64,000 nt of DNA from Rosellinia necatrix (Eukaryota; Ascomycota; Sordariomycetes; Xylariales; Xylariaceae): positions 2,108,001-2,172,000 of the forward strand of contig JAGYVD010000002.1 of NCBI GenBank assembly GCA_021209875.1. Reading direction: 5' to 3'. The notes under the pieces are model-generated. The model was given only the letters and a program-made list of their open reading frames with translations, had not been told where the DNA came from and did no database searches. Positions 39,901-52,398 of this stretch are shown in pieces. The position numbers were made by a program, and so were the translations under genes. The first letter of the stretch is position 1; the number at the start of each line of letters is the position of its first letter.

Positions 39901-41029
39901 ATCTCAGCGAGTGTTTCAATGCAGATCGGGCGCAGCCTGTCCTCGGCATGCTCAGCTACTGAGACAATGGCTCGAACGAGCGCTCGTGATATCTCGCGGA
40001 CCCCGTCTTTAACGTCTAGGAACGCGCGAACGAATTTGAGAGCCTGCTCGCGTTCCACGTCGGCTTTCCGATCCTTGGCGAGCGAAACCACGACCATGTA
40101 GTCGGTGTTCAGAGCGCGGATCTTCCCCAAAGACGCAAGGTCGGAAATGGCGTACCGAAGCATTCGATATCCTGCCGCAACGACCTCGCGGCTGCCGCTG
40201 AGTAGCATGAGCTGCATGCGGTCACCGAAAACTGACCACACCAGATCATATTTCAATGTAGGATGCCTCTTGAAGAGATCGACGAGACTGTTTGCCCGCC
40301 CGACGTAATACTCCGGCGCCATACCCTCAACCTCCAGGGCTTGTAGCATTTCCGCAAGAGCAAAGGTGGGGGACTCGGCTGGCTCGTCCACGTCGGAACC
40401 GGCGCCACTTCTCGACACACTATGGGGGAGATCGCAGGCCGCCCTGGTGAAGAATGCTATCGTTCCGACTCCGGGCGGGCGTACTGGGCGTGATCTTGGA
40501 TCGTTGCGCATCGGTGATCTTTTGCCTCAGCTCCTTGATCCTCTGGTTGGCGGCGGTAAGCTCAGCCTCAACTCGATGGCGCTGCTCCTTGGTCTGTTTT
40601 GCTTTCTTAGTGTTCAGGGCCTCGAGCATATTCTCGCTCCCCTCCTTGATCTTCATCTCGCGATTCAAGGAGTCCTTGAGCGCGGCAAGGGCATGCTCTG
40701 CCACGGACTCATCGTCCTCGTCCAGCTTCTCCAGGTTGTAAGCGTCGGCCCTCGAGCCGGCTCGAGACTGCGTCATCTGGCTGCGTAGCTCTGAACTGAA
40801 GGAGCCCGGGGCAATGGAAGATGGGTTGAGGGACACGCCGCGGGGGGCGAAGGAGACGGAGGAGGTGGATAGATTGCGAGCGGAGGCGTTCGGGGCGGGG
40901 GGCTGGAGGGTGCCATCTCGATCTAGTCGTTCGAGGCTTGTGCGCGAGGGTGCAACCGAGGGGTTGAGGGAGACGGCGGACTGGGTATTCAACGGCTTCT
41001 GGGAGGGGGGTCGCCGGGGTAGTCAACAT
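36951..41029 (-). CDS. ste16: TORC2 subunit Ste16/AVO3/Rictor homologue with two apparent frame breaks
   Basis: Scaffold subunit of TOR complex 2 (Rictor in animals, Avo3 in yeast, Ste20 in fission yeast), needed for kinase assembly and AGC-kinase signalling. Three parts are visible. An N-terminal Ser-rich segment and HR1-like coiled coil (frame spanning 40992-40424) contains LKDSLNREMKIKEGSENMLEAL. The long Rictor N and middle helical-repeat region (to 38631) contains LVDLFKRHPTLKYDLVWSVFG. After a 54-nt intron (38630-38577), exon 38576-36951 carries the C-terminal Rictor region with YPMLGVLSGD-type sequence and VKGCLWAVGNVGSMELGAPFL. Two frame changes interrupt an otherwise continuous reading: at the C6 run 41005-41010, after the only plausible ATG (41029), and at the C5 run 40424-40428. 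Removing one base in each would give a single phase-consistent frame of about 1,340 codons. More than 1,100 downstream codons stay open, favouring sequence error over gene death. The start is tentative. Confidence 0.85.
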
Positions 41030-41423
41030 GTTGGCGATCCCAACCAAATGCCCGCCGGGGACTTCAGTGCTGATGGCGGTTGCATAGATGTTGTCGCAGA
41101 CCGACGGCGGATGGCATAAAGGGAGGAGGGGTTTGCTTGGGCGTCCTCGGCAAGATAGGAAAGACACAGGAGTGTTTGTTGGTCGCGAGGTAGGCGGTTT
41201 GGCGTGTGACTATTTTCTAATGAAGGGCGCAGTTTGCGGAATGGACGCAATGAATGTGTGGGCTAGAGGGCTAATCGGGTGTGAATATACCGGATGGGTA
41301 GGAGAACGGGTGGGAGGACGGCTTTGAAGATAAGGTGGGAATACCTCTTGACGCTATGGAATCGGTGGCAGATGCCTAGGCGAATGTTATCATAAGGGTG
41401 TGTGTAAGAGGGACAACCACGGC

Positions 41424-41505
41424 GACAATAACAACATCAACATCAACAACAACAACGACAGCAACAACGGCAACAACAACAACAACAACAGCAACAACAA
41501 AAAAG
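41424..41505. repeat. (CAA)n trinucleotide tract
   Basis: Imperfect array of CAA with CAT, CAG and CGG variants, located about 400 bp upstream of the TORC2 gene start. Confidence 0.9.
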
Positions 41506-41769
41506 GACCCGAGTGATTCCGAGATAGAGGCCGGACAAACCACGTCTATCCAAGTGCTCAACACCACGGCCTAGACTAGAGCATCGACCTGACTACACCA
41601 TACACGGATAGCAGAGGGTAGGCAATCACAGCTGGCGAGGTTGGAGAACAAGAGTAAGGCAAACTCCCCAAGATAGCAAGACAAGGTCCTCTCCTGGTCG
41701 CCAAGACGTCGCACTGGTCCACAGCGCTGTGGGCCTGTGGCTGGTCTAGCCGAGCCGCCGCCTGTAGTG

Positions 41770-41975
41770 TGCACTACCTACTTCTACCTACCTGCTAAAT
41801 AGGTATAGGTAGGTAGGTAGTATAACTATAACCTGGAACTAGGTACCATACCTACGGCAAGATGCTTGTGGTGTTTGCTAGGTATGCTAGGTACTTTCTA
41901 CCTTCTACCTATGTAGTTACAGGCAGGTATCTCCAAGATGCGAGGCTACCTACCGTAGGTACCTAGGTAGCCAGG
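41770..41975. repeat. ACCTAGGT/GGTACC-rich motif cluster
   Basis: Short units ACCT, AGGT, TACC and GGTA alternate and form many overlapping small palindromes such as ACCTAGGT and GGTACC. Equivalent clusters recur between genes across the window. Confidence 0.7.
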
Positions 41976-43206
41976 AATGCTGTAAGACCTATCTGATAGG
42001 CAGGCACCCTATCTAAGGCAATTCTCATTGGGGACTGGACCATCTACATATATTACCTGCTTACCTGGTAGTCTAACCTTACTAACCAATCTATTTAGTG
42101 ATGCCCCAACCCCAACCCCTCACCTGCACCGCGGGGGAATAGGTAGATGGTTAGGATGCATTTGGTACCTTCTTCAGCACCTATGGATGCACGCATACAT
42201 ATCCGGTAGCACCCACTGCCTTGGAGATTTAGACGGTTCAACTGAGTCTACCCGTTAGCTAGAGAAGTGACATATGATAGATGATAGATGATAAATGCTA
42301 ATAAGCACCAATCTGTTATGTTGGGAGCTGTTCATTGCGCATTGCTTTCTTTGCGTGAGCGGTCTGTTCTAGATAGTGGCAATACCTCCTTGGTCGGTAT
42401 TATTACAGATGTCAGGCACCGCTCCCTACTGGAGCCTGTGTAGCTATGTTAGACTCGATGAATGGGTGAAGGATCTATCTACCTTCTTTTCCCTGGTTCA
42501 CATGGTTTATCTCAATAAAGCGTCACAATTATTATTATTAGAAAGGTTAATCGATCCAGCGCTTGTATTATGTTATGCATCATCTGAAAACTACCTTATA
42601 AACAGCCGTAACAGCAAGTAATAATGCACCGCAGCGTATCGACGTTAAGTACCCAGGATGAATAACAAAATTTCCCTTTAACCAGCTCTAAGGATAAAAG
42701 CAATCGCAATATCTTTCCAAAACAAAATATTGGCTATATATGCCCTTCCTGTATCTAAAATTTCGTTATGCTCCATATATGCCGAGAAGCTTTACTTAAA
42801 TCGAGAGGGGGCCGTGAACGGGATAGCTCCCTTTTCCCCCTTCCCTTCCGCCTGCCGCCCCTTCCCCCTCCGTAGCGCATAAGCGATCTAACCATTATGC
42901 GTTTCGTTTTGACATGCCCTGAAGCAAAAAAGTCATAGGTTCGCTTCAAAACAGGGGCATGGAAACTAGGATTGATTTCCGAAGTGTAGATAGCAGGAAG
43001 AAAAGACTCATATAATTGTGCCACATGAAAAGAAGAAAGTGAAGCAAAAATATCAGAATACACCCAAGATCATGAGAGTGGGATTTCCTTCTGTCATTAC
43101 ATCGTGTGAAGCCGAGTTTTGCAAATGCTTGGGTATCGCTGGTTTGATATGTTGTAGTAGAAGTCGTAGTTGCCGCCGCCATCGTCTCATATATGTGACG
43201 TGATGT

Positions 43207-45153
43207 CTATACCTCCTGAATCCAGATCTAAAAAGAGATGGGTCAGCATTGGCTGGTATAAAAACAATTTTGACGGTCTCATGAAGGAGTGATGGGTAAA
43301 TAGATATGCAGAGATAGACGGTGGTGGTGGGTAATAATGACGAACGGTGCTGATGGATGGCCATTGTGTAATTGCTGTTGGGGTGAACTTACCTCCATTT
43401 TTCCAATATCCTCGCGTTTCTTCCGCGCCATTGACTTCACACTCATCATGACCATATCGAGGTCGTCCTGATCTCCCATCGTAATCATATCTGACTGTGG
43501 CGCGTCCTCATCGCGCACCTTGATCTTGAAACGACGCCGCATGCCGAACTTCTCGCGGACCTTCTCCTCCAGGTCGACGAACTCTATGGCTGCACCAATC
43601 ATGATGTATCGAACATCATCGGCATGCACCTTGACCCTGACCTTGCGGATGTCTGGACGCCTCGAGCCACCCCGTATCGAGCCAACCGACGAGGCTCCGG
43701 GCCGTCGGTTCGACACCATTTCAAAATCACCCTCGTCAAACGAGTCATATTCACTGCCCTCTTCCTCCTCCTCAATGTATCTCTGCTGGGTCCGTCGGCT
43801 GCCTTGTGACCTGCGTGCACCGCCGCCAGCACCGTTGTTGCCGCCGCCGTTACTGCCGCCGCCGTTGCTACCGCCACTGTACATATCGTAGACGTCGTCT
43901 GGATAGCCGCCATCGTCGTCGTTGTTTCGTGAGCCCCTGTTCCGTGGCGGCTCGGTCCTAGAGTAACTTCGTTGTGGGGGCGATCGCGCTTCCGAGGCGG
44001 CTCTTGCAGGCATTCTACGGTCGCTCTGTGGGGAGCTCGTCTTCTCGTATTTGTTGCTTCGCCCGTTCGAGTCGGGGATGTTCAGCTTCGCGGGCATGGG
44101 CTTGGGCCCGTTACGGACAGAAGCGCCTCGGCTCATGCCCGCCGGCTTATCGTTCTCGGGAGGCGGCGTCGGGGGGAAGGCATTGCGGCCGTTGGGCGGC
44201 TCTGACTGTTGCCTCCTACTCTGTAGCCCAGGCTTGACCAGGTTCGTGGCTGCAAAGGAGATGTTGTCGGTGGGGCGGTCATCCTTCTCCATCGCCCTCC
44301 CGGCGTTCTTGATCTCGGATCCGGCGAAACCTGTGAAGGCATTGGATCGGTCGGAGGCAGCTACCAAACGAGCTTTGCCAAGATAGTCCTTCGTCTTCAA
44401 ATTTCGAACCTTAGCCTCGTTAGGCCGGTATACTACACCCACGGGTATCGAGAAGACTGTATAGCCCTAGAAAATAGTCGTCAGAGCTGCATTAATTAAA
44501 CGAGTTCGGTGTCACAAACCTCAGCCTCTTCTCTTATCGCCTCATCAATCACATTATGATCTTCAACGACCTTCTCCTTCACTGCATAGCTGAGATCCTG
44601 CATGCCGGACTCTTTCTGCTGTAGGTATATGTAGCAGAGGCCGCGGTTAAAGAGCACCTCGCACGAGTATAGCTTGAATAATAGACCCAGCTGCGCGTAG
44701 TCGATCATGGTGTTCCCTCGTAGGTATAGCAGTGTGTCGTTGAAGTTCGCCAGCGCTTCTTCGAAATCACCCAGCAAAAAGTTCGATACGCCCTGCTGAA
44801 AGTATGCGACAGCGAGATACAAATCCAACCGGATGGCTCTCTGATAGCATTCAACCTGTATACTGCTATTAGTGGACTGGAGGCAAAAGGCAGTAAGTTG
44901 CGCCGTTCACTTACAGCCTTCTCATGCTCACCCAGTGTTGCATGAATAACGCCCATATTAAATAAGATCTTGGACGTATCTGAGATATTTTCGAATTCTC
45001 TCAGTGCCTCCTCAAATTCGTTGTTGTCGTACCGGCCGAGGGCCGATACCCATGTTTCTATCTCCTGCGGGCCACGCAGGTAAGCATGTGATTACTTTCT
45101 GTCGAGTCGGAGAGATTTTTCTTAGATTAAGTACTCACCTGCTTTAAAGACAT
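43207..45153 (-). CDS. noxR: NoxR, p67phox-like NADPH oxidase regulator
   Basis: Cytosolic activator that links Rac GTPase to fungal NoxA/NoxB and controls localised ROS production in hyphal growth, fusion and sexual development. Exons 45153-45139, 45064-44915, 44855-44520, 44466-43393 and 43227-43207 give 531 aa. Residues 1-165 are TPR repeats (KILFNMGVIHATLGEHEKAV, LDLYLAVAYFQQGVSNFLLG, EVLFNRGLCYIYLQQKESG) forming the Rac-binding domain. The activation segment follows (GYTVFSIPVGVVYRPNEAKV and KDYLGKARLVAASD). A long disordered Pro/Ser/Gly linker includes Gly-Asn repeats. Residues about 440-515 are a PB1 domain starting RKVRVKVHADDVRYIM, with an acidic block that includes DEDAPQSDMITMGDQDDLD. 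Exon 1 codes only five residues and the last exon only six before the stop. There is no SH3 domain, as is usual for NoxR. Confidence 0.93.
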
Positions 45154-48100
45154 TATTATCACTCGATCGTGCCTAACCAAACTATGCCAGCAGCTTTATC
45201 CAGAAAGCAGAGACACCCAGCCGCTACGAGGATCGTAAACGCCAGAGTCTTGGTGTCTTCTCGTCGTCAATATCGTAATCCCGATGCCCGTTGAGTTACT
45301 ATTCCTCTCTCTTTTTTTTTCTTTCCTTTTTTGGTTCTGCTACTAGACGGAGTCGTGGGGGAGGGCGAGGTTGATGGGTAAGTAGTAAATAATTTCCCCC
45401 GCTTCTCGTGCTTCTTGGCTAAATCGACCAGTGTATAACGTGATACCCAAAGAGAGCACTCCTGTGTTGACTGGTTGGCTTTACGCAAAAAAAGATAAAA
45501 ATAAAATAAAAATAAAATAAAAAGAGCGCTACGCTGTTGTACTGAGGGCCCGGCTTGTATTATGGATATTAGCGGGGTTAGATAAGTATGGATGGATGGC
45601 TGGTGGTTGCGCAGGGTCTGGCAAAGCTGTGCTGCTGTCGGAGCGCACCCAAGCAATTGGGAGGGGAGGTTGGTGGGATATGTAGGTACAGTACGGATAC
45701 ACTGCACAACTACCAACGGCCCAGTGGCTGACACCCCTTATATCGAGATTCCAAGGCGCTAGATTGTATGCTCTGTACGCTCTGTACGCTCTGTACGTCC
45801 GTGCCGAGAGAGAAAACAGAGATCGAGTGCGGTGAGGCGGCCAGCTCGAGCTGATGGAGAGAGGTGGCGTTGGTTGTCTATGGTATAGTTGGCCCCAAGA
45901 AGGAGTGAATTGGAAGGACAACGGTGATGGTGAAAAGGCGAGCGCCTAAGCAGGGACGGAAAGGACAGGAAGAGTGAATGGGGGTTGGAAAGGCAAGCAA
46001 GCAAGTCTGTGCCGAGTGGCATGCGGTAGTAGTTAGGTGGACGAGGAGGCAAGGGTAGGTAGGGTAGACGGGACGAGACTGGCGAATCGTCGAGTCTTGG
46101 ACGGGCTGGCTGGCTGGACGTGGTGTAGTTAATGCGGGATGTATGCCGTGACCTGCCAGGCCAGCAAGCACCGTACTCGACTGCGACGTTAATTAATAAA
46201 GGTACCAAGTATGGCACGGCACCGCAGTACCTACGCCTGGTCTGGCAAGTCCAAGACCCAAAACGAAGTTGATGCCAGCTAGGCCAGGGTTCAAATCGGG
46301 GAGGGGGAGGGGCAGGGGTCGAGGGGCAGGGCCCGCTCTGCTTAATCCCTTTCGCAAAAGAGCCGATCTCCCCTGGCCAACAGGAGGACGGGATGACAGG
46401 GTGACGGGGGGTGATGGGGCTTGCGGCGGCGGCGGCGGCGGCGGCCTGCCAGAAGCCAGACAGCGAGAATTTAATTAGTGTGCCTGTAGTGTACCGCCGT
46501 AGGTAGTGTATCACCGTAGTGTATCGCCGTACCTAGGTAGTGTATCGCCGTAGTGTAGGTACCTACTTAGGCAGGCAGGCAGGGGGGGTGGGGGAGTTAG
46601 GGGTCAGGTAGTGCGCACCTATTCGGGCACCACTTACACGGAGTCAAGGTGGTAAAGATGGGCAAAGGGACCAACCAGCACGTGGAGAGCGAGATCTGTT
46701 TTGTTGCTATAATTTCCTACATCACACATCACACGCAGAAACAGACAGGAGACTCTATTTATCGTTCGTTTGGTTCCTTCGCGTTCCACGTCGGCCTTCT
46801 CGGCCCTCTCGGCCTTCCTGGCCTCTATTCTTAAACAAGCCAAAACTGCCCTAACTCATCAAACCCAGCTGCCTTCGCCTTCGCCCTCGCCTTTGCTTCT
46901 GCCTTCGCCTTCAACTTCACCTCAGACGTTTGTGTTACCGCCACAGGAGGATGATAGTCGCCGAGTTATACTGCTCCTACCCGTGTCAAGTCCAAAGGAA
47001 TGGAATTAGAGACAAGCGGCTCATAGGCTCGAGGAGCGCCTTCGCGCCGTCGACGGCCGTTCAGTCATTCGACTCTCTGGCCACCTTGGTCCTCCAGGCG
47101 TCATGATCTAGTCGAACAGCCCCTTGTGATAGATAGAGTGTCAACGCTGCCCGATAGCCCAGAGGCACAGCTCAGGCGTCGATATATTGGCTGAGCCGGG
47201 TCGAGAGGATCGTCTTGGAAACCCCAAGAGCGCTCTCGCGGGAGGGACAATGCATGATTTCTTGCCTCTTCGCGAAATGCGACACGGAACGTCGACAAAC
47301 CAGGCCCTGTCATTCTCAGGCGGTAAGTGTTCCAGGATGGTTCACGGACTGCGATGATTGGGTGGCAGGCCTCGGCACGATGCGCTGGTCTGGGACGCCA
47401 GGCGTTCCAGGGCGCGTAAATTACTAGCGAATGGGTCCTTGGTCGGTTGCAAGGGGGACCACTAGCTTGGCTAACTTGGCTAAGGCACCCGGGCCAGGAG
47501 GTGGTCATGTTTCTTCCCCCCCACGTAGGCACTTTCTTGACCAACGCTCGTGATTCTGTCTTCCTTCTTCACCACGGCTTTTCTTCTGTTGGCGGCCCCC
47601 TCTGAGCAAGATTGAGAGCTTGGTATAGAGATTGTGGGCTAGGAGGCAACATCATTGGTTGTCTTCACGTCGTGTTCCTTGTTTCTCGCGGCCCTGTTTG
47701 GTGATGTGATGCCCAGAAATCTGTTTTTAGAATAAACTAACTACTCTGCATCCGCCCCAAAGTAAGTAGGTTCTTCCGGCTTCAATTGGCCTCCCCACGG
47801 CCTAAGCGCCGACGACATCGATAGTCCTCATGTGACCCGTTAATGTGACCACATACGCGAAGTGGTGATAACGGTGATGCTGTACCATCAGGGAAACCGA
47901 CAAAGACCAGATGTCCTGTGCTGAGGTATTTACTTCGAGGACAACGGCGGCCGAGCTAACATTACCGAGCGTCACGAGAGACAGTGATGTGCGACTTCAC
48001 TCGAGACTCCTGGGTGCTGATGGCATACACTCAGCATCGTGTAGCCTCGCCTCATAGGCCCTATATGTTTGGATATCAGTACATAACCTACCTAGGTACC

Positions 48101-49914
48101 CAGAAGAACGTCGGATCCGCATGATCCTCCCGAAATCCAAACGTCGTTGACTATCAAGTTAATTCCTCGGGTAATTACAAAGTAGGCCCATGGACTATCG
48201 ACCTCTCCTACCGTGGACGTGGAGAGCGTAGGATTGGATGCAACTCTCCCCTTCGTCTCTAGGTATTTACGGAAATCTATGATCGTACACTACCGTAGCT
48301 GCAGCATCCTGAGCATCCTGAGCTACCATGCTGGTGTGATGAGCTCCCATGCGCTGGTCCGCTAATGAGTGTACTACCTATAGTTAGTCTGGCTATTATT
48401 GCGTGCATAGAGCACATTGACAACGATGTTACAATCCGCGGAAGATCATCTGCCACGCAAAGATGCAGTACATACGTCTCTACTTACATATGTCTGATTA
48501 AGGTGACAAGAGCCGATGCAGGACCTGGCATGGGATGGCATAGTACACTACACATCCCGTCGTCCGCCTCTGCTCGCCAATACCGTAGTGTGGTGTATTC
48601 AACAGGAACCGTAGCCCCCTGCAGGTGCTGTATGGAAGAATTCGATATGATCCCTCTTCCCTGTACGGCCGGATTGGTTCTACATACACTACGTACATTA
48701 GGAGATATGCGAAGCTAACATGCGGCTTACCGGCATGCCAATGCATGGTTACTTATGTAGGTTCGCCCGGGTCACAGTGGCACCCAATGCACTACTGACA
48801 GAAGAGTCATGTTAGGTGAATTCTTCCCATGCAAGAGCATACGTATGTCTATTCCCCGAACAGAACAATGCAACATCGTAAGCGAAGCAGACTGCCGCTG
48901 GTGAACGTCCACCCAGTCTTGCAGCTCCACGGGGCAACAAATTCAGCAGGATCCGAACCATTGTAATGTGTAGCTTAGCCATCTACACTACCTAGTTACT
49001 ACAAGTACGTGCATGGTAATTGCTACTTGTATGTGCACTATTACGGGACCTCAGGCTGAGCCAAGATATTCCCCCTATGACTTCACTGAACCTGTGAAAG
49101 TGGACTTCGGCAGGATCCGGACCATGGGTATGTCTCCTCAAATATCTGGATGATGCCGGTTCCGGTCGCTGATGTGTGGGCCGTTTGAAGATGTTTCGTC
49201 CCTGGCGAGTAGTTTTGCTTCTGACCAAACTCGTCATTCTTATCGTATCTACCTAGGTATGTAGTTACGTACGTACGTACCGTACCAAGTACGTGGCTAG
49301 GTTGATTGATCCTTCAGAAAGTTTGAAGATGTTCGACTTGTATGCCTCTTACCGGCAGCCGGGGCTCGCCTCGCCTGCTGTTAGGTCCGCTCCTGCGGTT
49401 ATGACAGTCAGCGCGGGTGCAAACGCTTGGCCATGACTCGGGCTTGGGGATGATATCCCCAAACTAATCATGCTATGGCGGTTCATCTCAGGAAGCGCCG
49501 CTGCCTCGTGGCCCCACGTAAATGGCGTGGTAAAATGGGTGTGGTGCCATTATTATGAGATATCACACGACGCCGAGGGAGAGGTTGAACCCCGGAGTTG
49601 GCTGACAGGTGGCTTATCCGCTTCCTTTGCATCCAGATCTGGACATTCACTTTTCGGGTATGCTATAGTCCCGTGCCTTGACGTGGACCAGATGAGGGGC
49701 AAGGTGAGCTACGAGATCTCCAAGAATGAGCCGGTGGTGCATCTAATCTACCAGGCATCATTAGAAACAACATCCATATGCGGTGTGTGACCCCGGGGTC
49801 GGTAATGGCAAGGCTGAGGTACGTTCTTGATTCCACGTAGCGTCGCCCTGGTTCCGCCTCGCCTAGGTGACGAATTTAGCTTCGTGGTGTGATGACAACC
49901 AGATATTCCACTCC
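45154..49914. other. Gene-poor intergenic stretch (about 4.8 kb)
   Basis: No supported gene. It includes an AAAAT-type A-rich tract at 45486-45525, a GGC tract at 46424-46444 and a repeated GTAGTGTATCGCCGTA element at 46490-46560. The noxR promoter lies at the left. Frames at 45759-46514 and 47101-47544 on the minus strand look like random reading of low-complexity sequence. Confidence 0.55.
46490..46562. repeat. Tandem GTAGTGTA(C/T)CGCCGTA repeat
   Basis: About four imperfect copies of a roughly 16-18 bp unit containing GTGTATC(G/A)CCGTA, interspersed with ACCTAGGTA. It is flanked on the left by a GGC trinucleotide run at 46424-46444. Confidence 0.7.
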
Positions 49915-51355
49915 TTAGATCATCCCTTTCTGCACCTCTTCCCTCCTCTCTTCCCATAGCGTCTTGCCGGTGCAAGAACAGACGGTTTTGTCATTATCCC
50001 ACATCCCTGCGCTCCTGGCGATAACGCCTACAACGGTATTTTCATCATTCCGTAGTTCACCCCGGCCTTCTTCTTGGCCCGAAAGAACCATGGCGTGGCC
50101 AATCACCTCCCAAACTTGGAACGGGTGATCGAAGAAGATAGCCCCGCGTCCATCTGGTCCTATTTCAACTGAACCCAGTATGCCGCGGGGTTGCGTTGTG
50201 TCACTGCCCCCGGCCCATATAGGACCTGTAGAAGCTGCACCATACTTTAGATCACCATACTCGCGTATGCTGGCGCTGTACTTTCCAGGCGCAACCCCAC
50301 GCACGGTCAAGTCTACCAGCGTGGTCGTGGGGGACACCTGCACCATGCGAGCCAGGCCCCTGACTTCCCTATCGCCGACTACCGAATCCTTCGTCAAGGC
50401 CTCGGGGTCCGACGCAGGCACCAACGCATCACCACCTCTCTCATTTCGATGATATGTCTCAAGGATACACACAGCCGCGCCTGTTGATCATGGTCCGAAG
50501 TTGAATCCAGTCAGTCGGCTAGTCATAAACGCCAAACGTGCAGCTTGTTTCAAAGGAGTGCGTGGCAGCCTGGCGAGTACGAGATACCAAGCCAACCCAA
50601 CGCCAAATCAGGGCGAGTAGCAAGGCACGACAAGATAAACAGGATGTCCATACTGCATGACGGTGCCACGCTTCCATGCTGTTATAAACCGGGATGGGAT
50701 GAATGCATTCACAGGGGGAAATAACAGGCCCTACTCACTGTTTGATGCTCCTGATCCTCGCAAGATAGCGTCTCGGCCCGTTGCCTCGATAGCACTGACG
50801 ATAGCGGACGGCGCAGCTATTGGGATGAACGACGGACGAATGTTAGCTGCCGAATTCCTGGTCCATCTTTGGGTGCTGCGATCCTTTGCGAAAAGAACTA
50901 GGAGATCTTGGTATATGTCGATTCTCTCCTTTATTTGCATGCCTGGATGGTCTTGGAAAAAGAAAAGAAAACGAGGTCGTCGGCTAAGGAATAGTTTCCA
51001 TCTTACCCGTTCCCTTGACAGCGACTAGTTGGTCCTTAAGATTGGCGTCAACGCTGGTGATCCCGTCCAGACTCAACAAGGCGTCTGAAACGGACTTGAC
51101 ACAAGAGTCGCAAGTCATGTGCACGGCGAATAGGGTCTATAGAATTTGTTTGCATGTTTCATTAGCCCTCGCGCTTCTAATAATACAAGCCGATAGGGTG
51201 GGTGTTCGGCATAGCGGAGCCAAACTCCATCCATCCTGTTGTCGAGATACGAAAGAGAAAACCAGAGAAACCTCGGCGGAATCAAAATGAAACAGCACAA
51301 GGATCTGTAGGGCTGGACAAACCTCAAACGGATTTTTGACTTTATTCTGAGCCAT
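49915..51355 (-). CDS. ccs1: Copper chaperone for superoxide dismutase (CCS1/LYS7 family)
   Basis: Delivers copper to Cu,Zn-SOD (SOD1) and catalyses its disulfide formation in cytosol and mitochondrial intermembrane space. Exons 51355-51323, 51136-51007, 50816-50739 and 50480-49915 give 268 aa. Domain I is an Atx1-like fold with the copper motif MTCDSC (Cys20, Cys23). Domain II resembles SOD1 (VDLTVRGVAPGKYSASIREYGD, then a FFDHPFQVWEVIGHAMVLS block), but the SOD1 copper-ligand HxH is replaced by SAS, as expected for fungal CCS. Domain III carries the transfer motif CSC (Cys248, Cys250) and the trailing TLWEERREEVQKG. It is transcribed divergently from MRPL23 across a 1-kb spacer containing a fold-back repeat. 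Confidence 0.93.
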
Positions 51356-52398
51356 GGTGCTGGCAGAGCGAGGAGTGGCAAAAAATGGGACTTGTTTATT
51401 TGGGTGTTTCGTTGGCTATTTTGTTCCGATCCGAGGCCGGCTGTCCTGATTTCACGGTGCAAAAAGCGTGTATGGGATGACGCTGTTACCAAGTCGCAAG
51501 CGAGGCAAACAAATGGTGGTTGTTACGACAAATTGGTGGATATAGGAGGCAACTTTTCGAGCATTCTACAATTAGGTAGTCATAATTTTTTCTGAGGCGT
51601 GCACAAAAGTCACTTACACGATAGCTCTCCGCCCACCTCATTGGACGCTCATAGGTTGCTTTGAAATCGAGTTGGTGAACTCGATGGGTCCGTCGAACCC
51701 GGCGGCAACTTGAGGAGCAACATTGTAACACACCCGCAGACCTCCTAATGGGCGCCGGAAGGATGCTGTGATAAGGGGATGTTAAGCAACTACCTACTCA
51801 CTTACCTACTTACTAGATAAGCAGGTAGGTACCTACCTAGTAGTAGTAGTATTAACGTCTAATCTAGGTGTCTGACAGTGCTAGGTACCTACCTAGTAGT
51901 AGTAGTAATAGTAGTAGTTCAACCGTAGGTGGGTAGGTAGGCACCTAGGTAGGTACCTAGGTAAAGAAATAGGTTCCCTACCTACCTAGGTACCTTCTAG
52001 ATTAGTTAGACGTTAATAATACTACTACTACCTACCTAAGGTACCTAGACGTTAATACTACTACTACTACCTAAGGTACCACCTACCTACATAATGGCTA
52101 ACCAAAGCTCTTATGGATGGGTAGGTAGTTACCTAGGTGCTTAATTTGAAGGGGGGTAGGTCTTATCGATTAGAACAATCCACGTGATTAAGGTACCCAA
52201 TTCTCCCGTAGCACTACTAGTTCTTGGCATCTGAACACCAGAAGAGTCGTGATCGGAACGGAGACGAGGTTGAGTGTATTGCCAAACCCCAATTAGCGTG
52301 ATTGCGTCAAGCCGGGGACTACATGCACTCTCGGAAGGCCATATTGTGCAATTGATTGATCAACAAGGAGAGAGCAGCTCTCTCGAGGGCCTGCCAAC
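51356..52398. other. Divergent intergenic region between ccs1 and MRPL23
   Basis: No gene seen. It must contain the promoters of both flanking genes and holds the ACCT-rich fold-back repeat at 51790-52110. Confidence 0.65.
51790..52110. repeat. ACCT-rich fold-back repeat with three copies of a GTAGTAGTATTAACGTCTA unit
   Basis: A unit GTAGTAGTATTAACGTCTA at about 51842-51864 recurs in inverted orientation at about 52008-52032 (with two short insertions) and again at about 52047-52068. All three copies are bordered by GGTACCTACCT-like DNA. The inverted copies could pair to form a stem of roughly 40-60 bp around a ~150-bp loop. It is unlike the simple microsatellites elsewhere because it contains a non-simple shared core. 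Confidence 0.65.

Larger units (their letters stand above)
41030..43206. other. Gene-poor intergenic between the Ste16/AVO3 gene and noxR
   Basis: No gene seen. It contains a CAA-type trinucleotide tract at 41424-41505 and a dense ACCT/AGGT motif cluster at 41770-41975. The left part should be the promoter of the TORC2 gene. Confidence 0.6.

Noticed and set aside
45759..46514. 251-codon minus-strand frame upstream of noxR
   Set aside because: Composed of Pro/Ser/Ala low-complexity reading through GGC and GGGGA repeats; no domain and no plausible start context.
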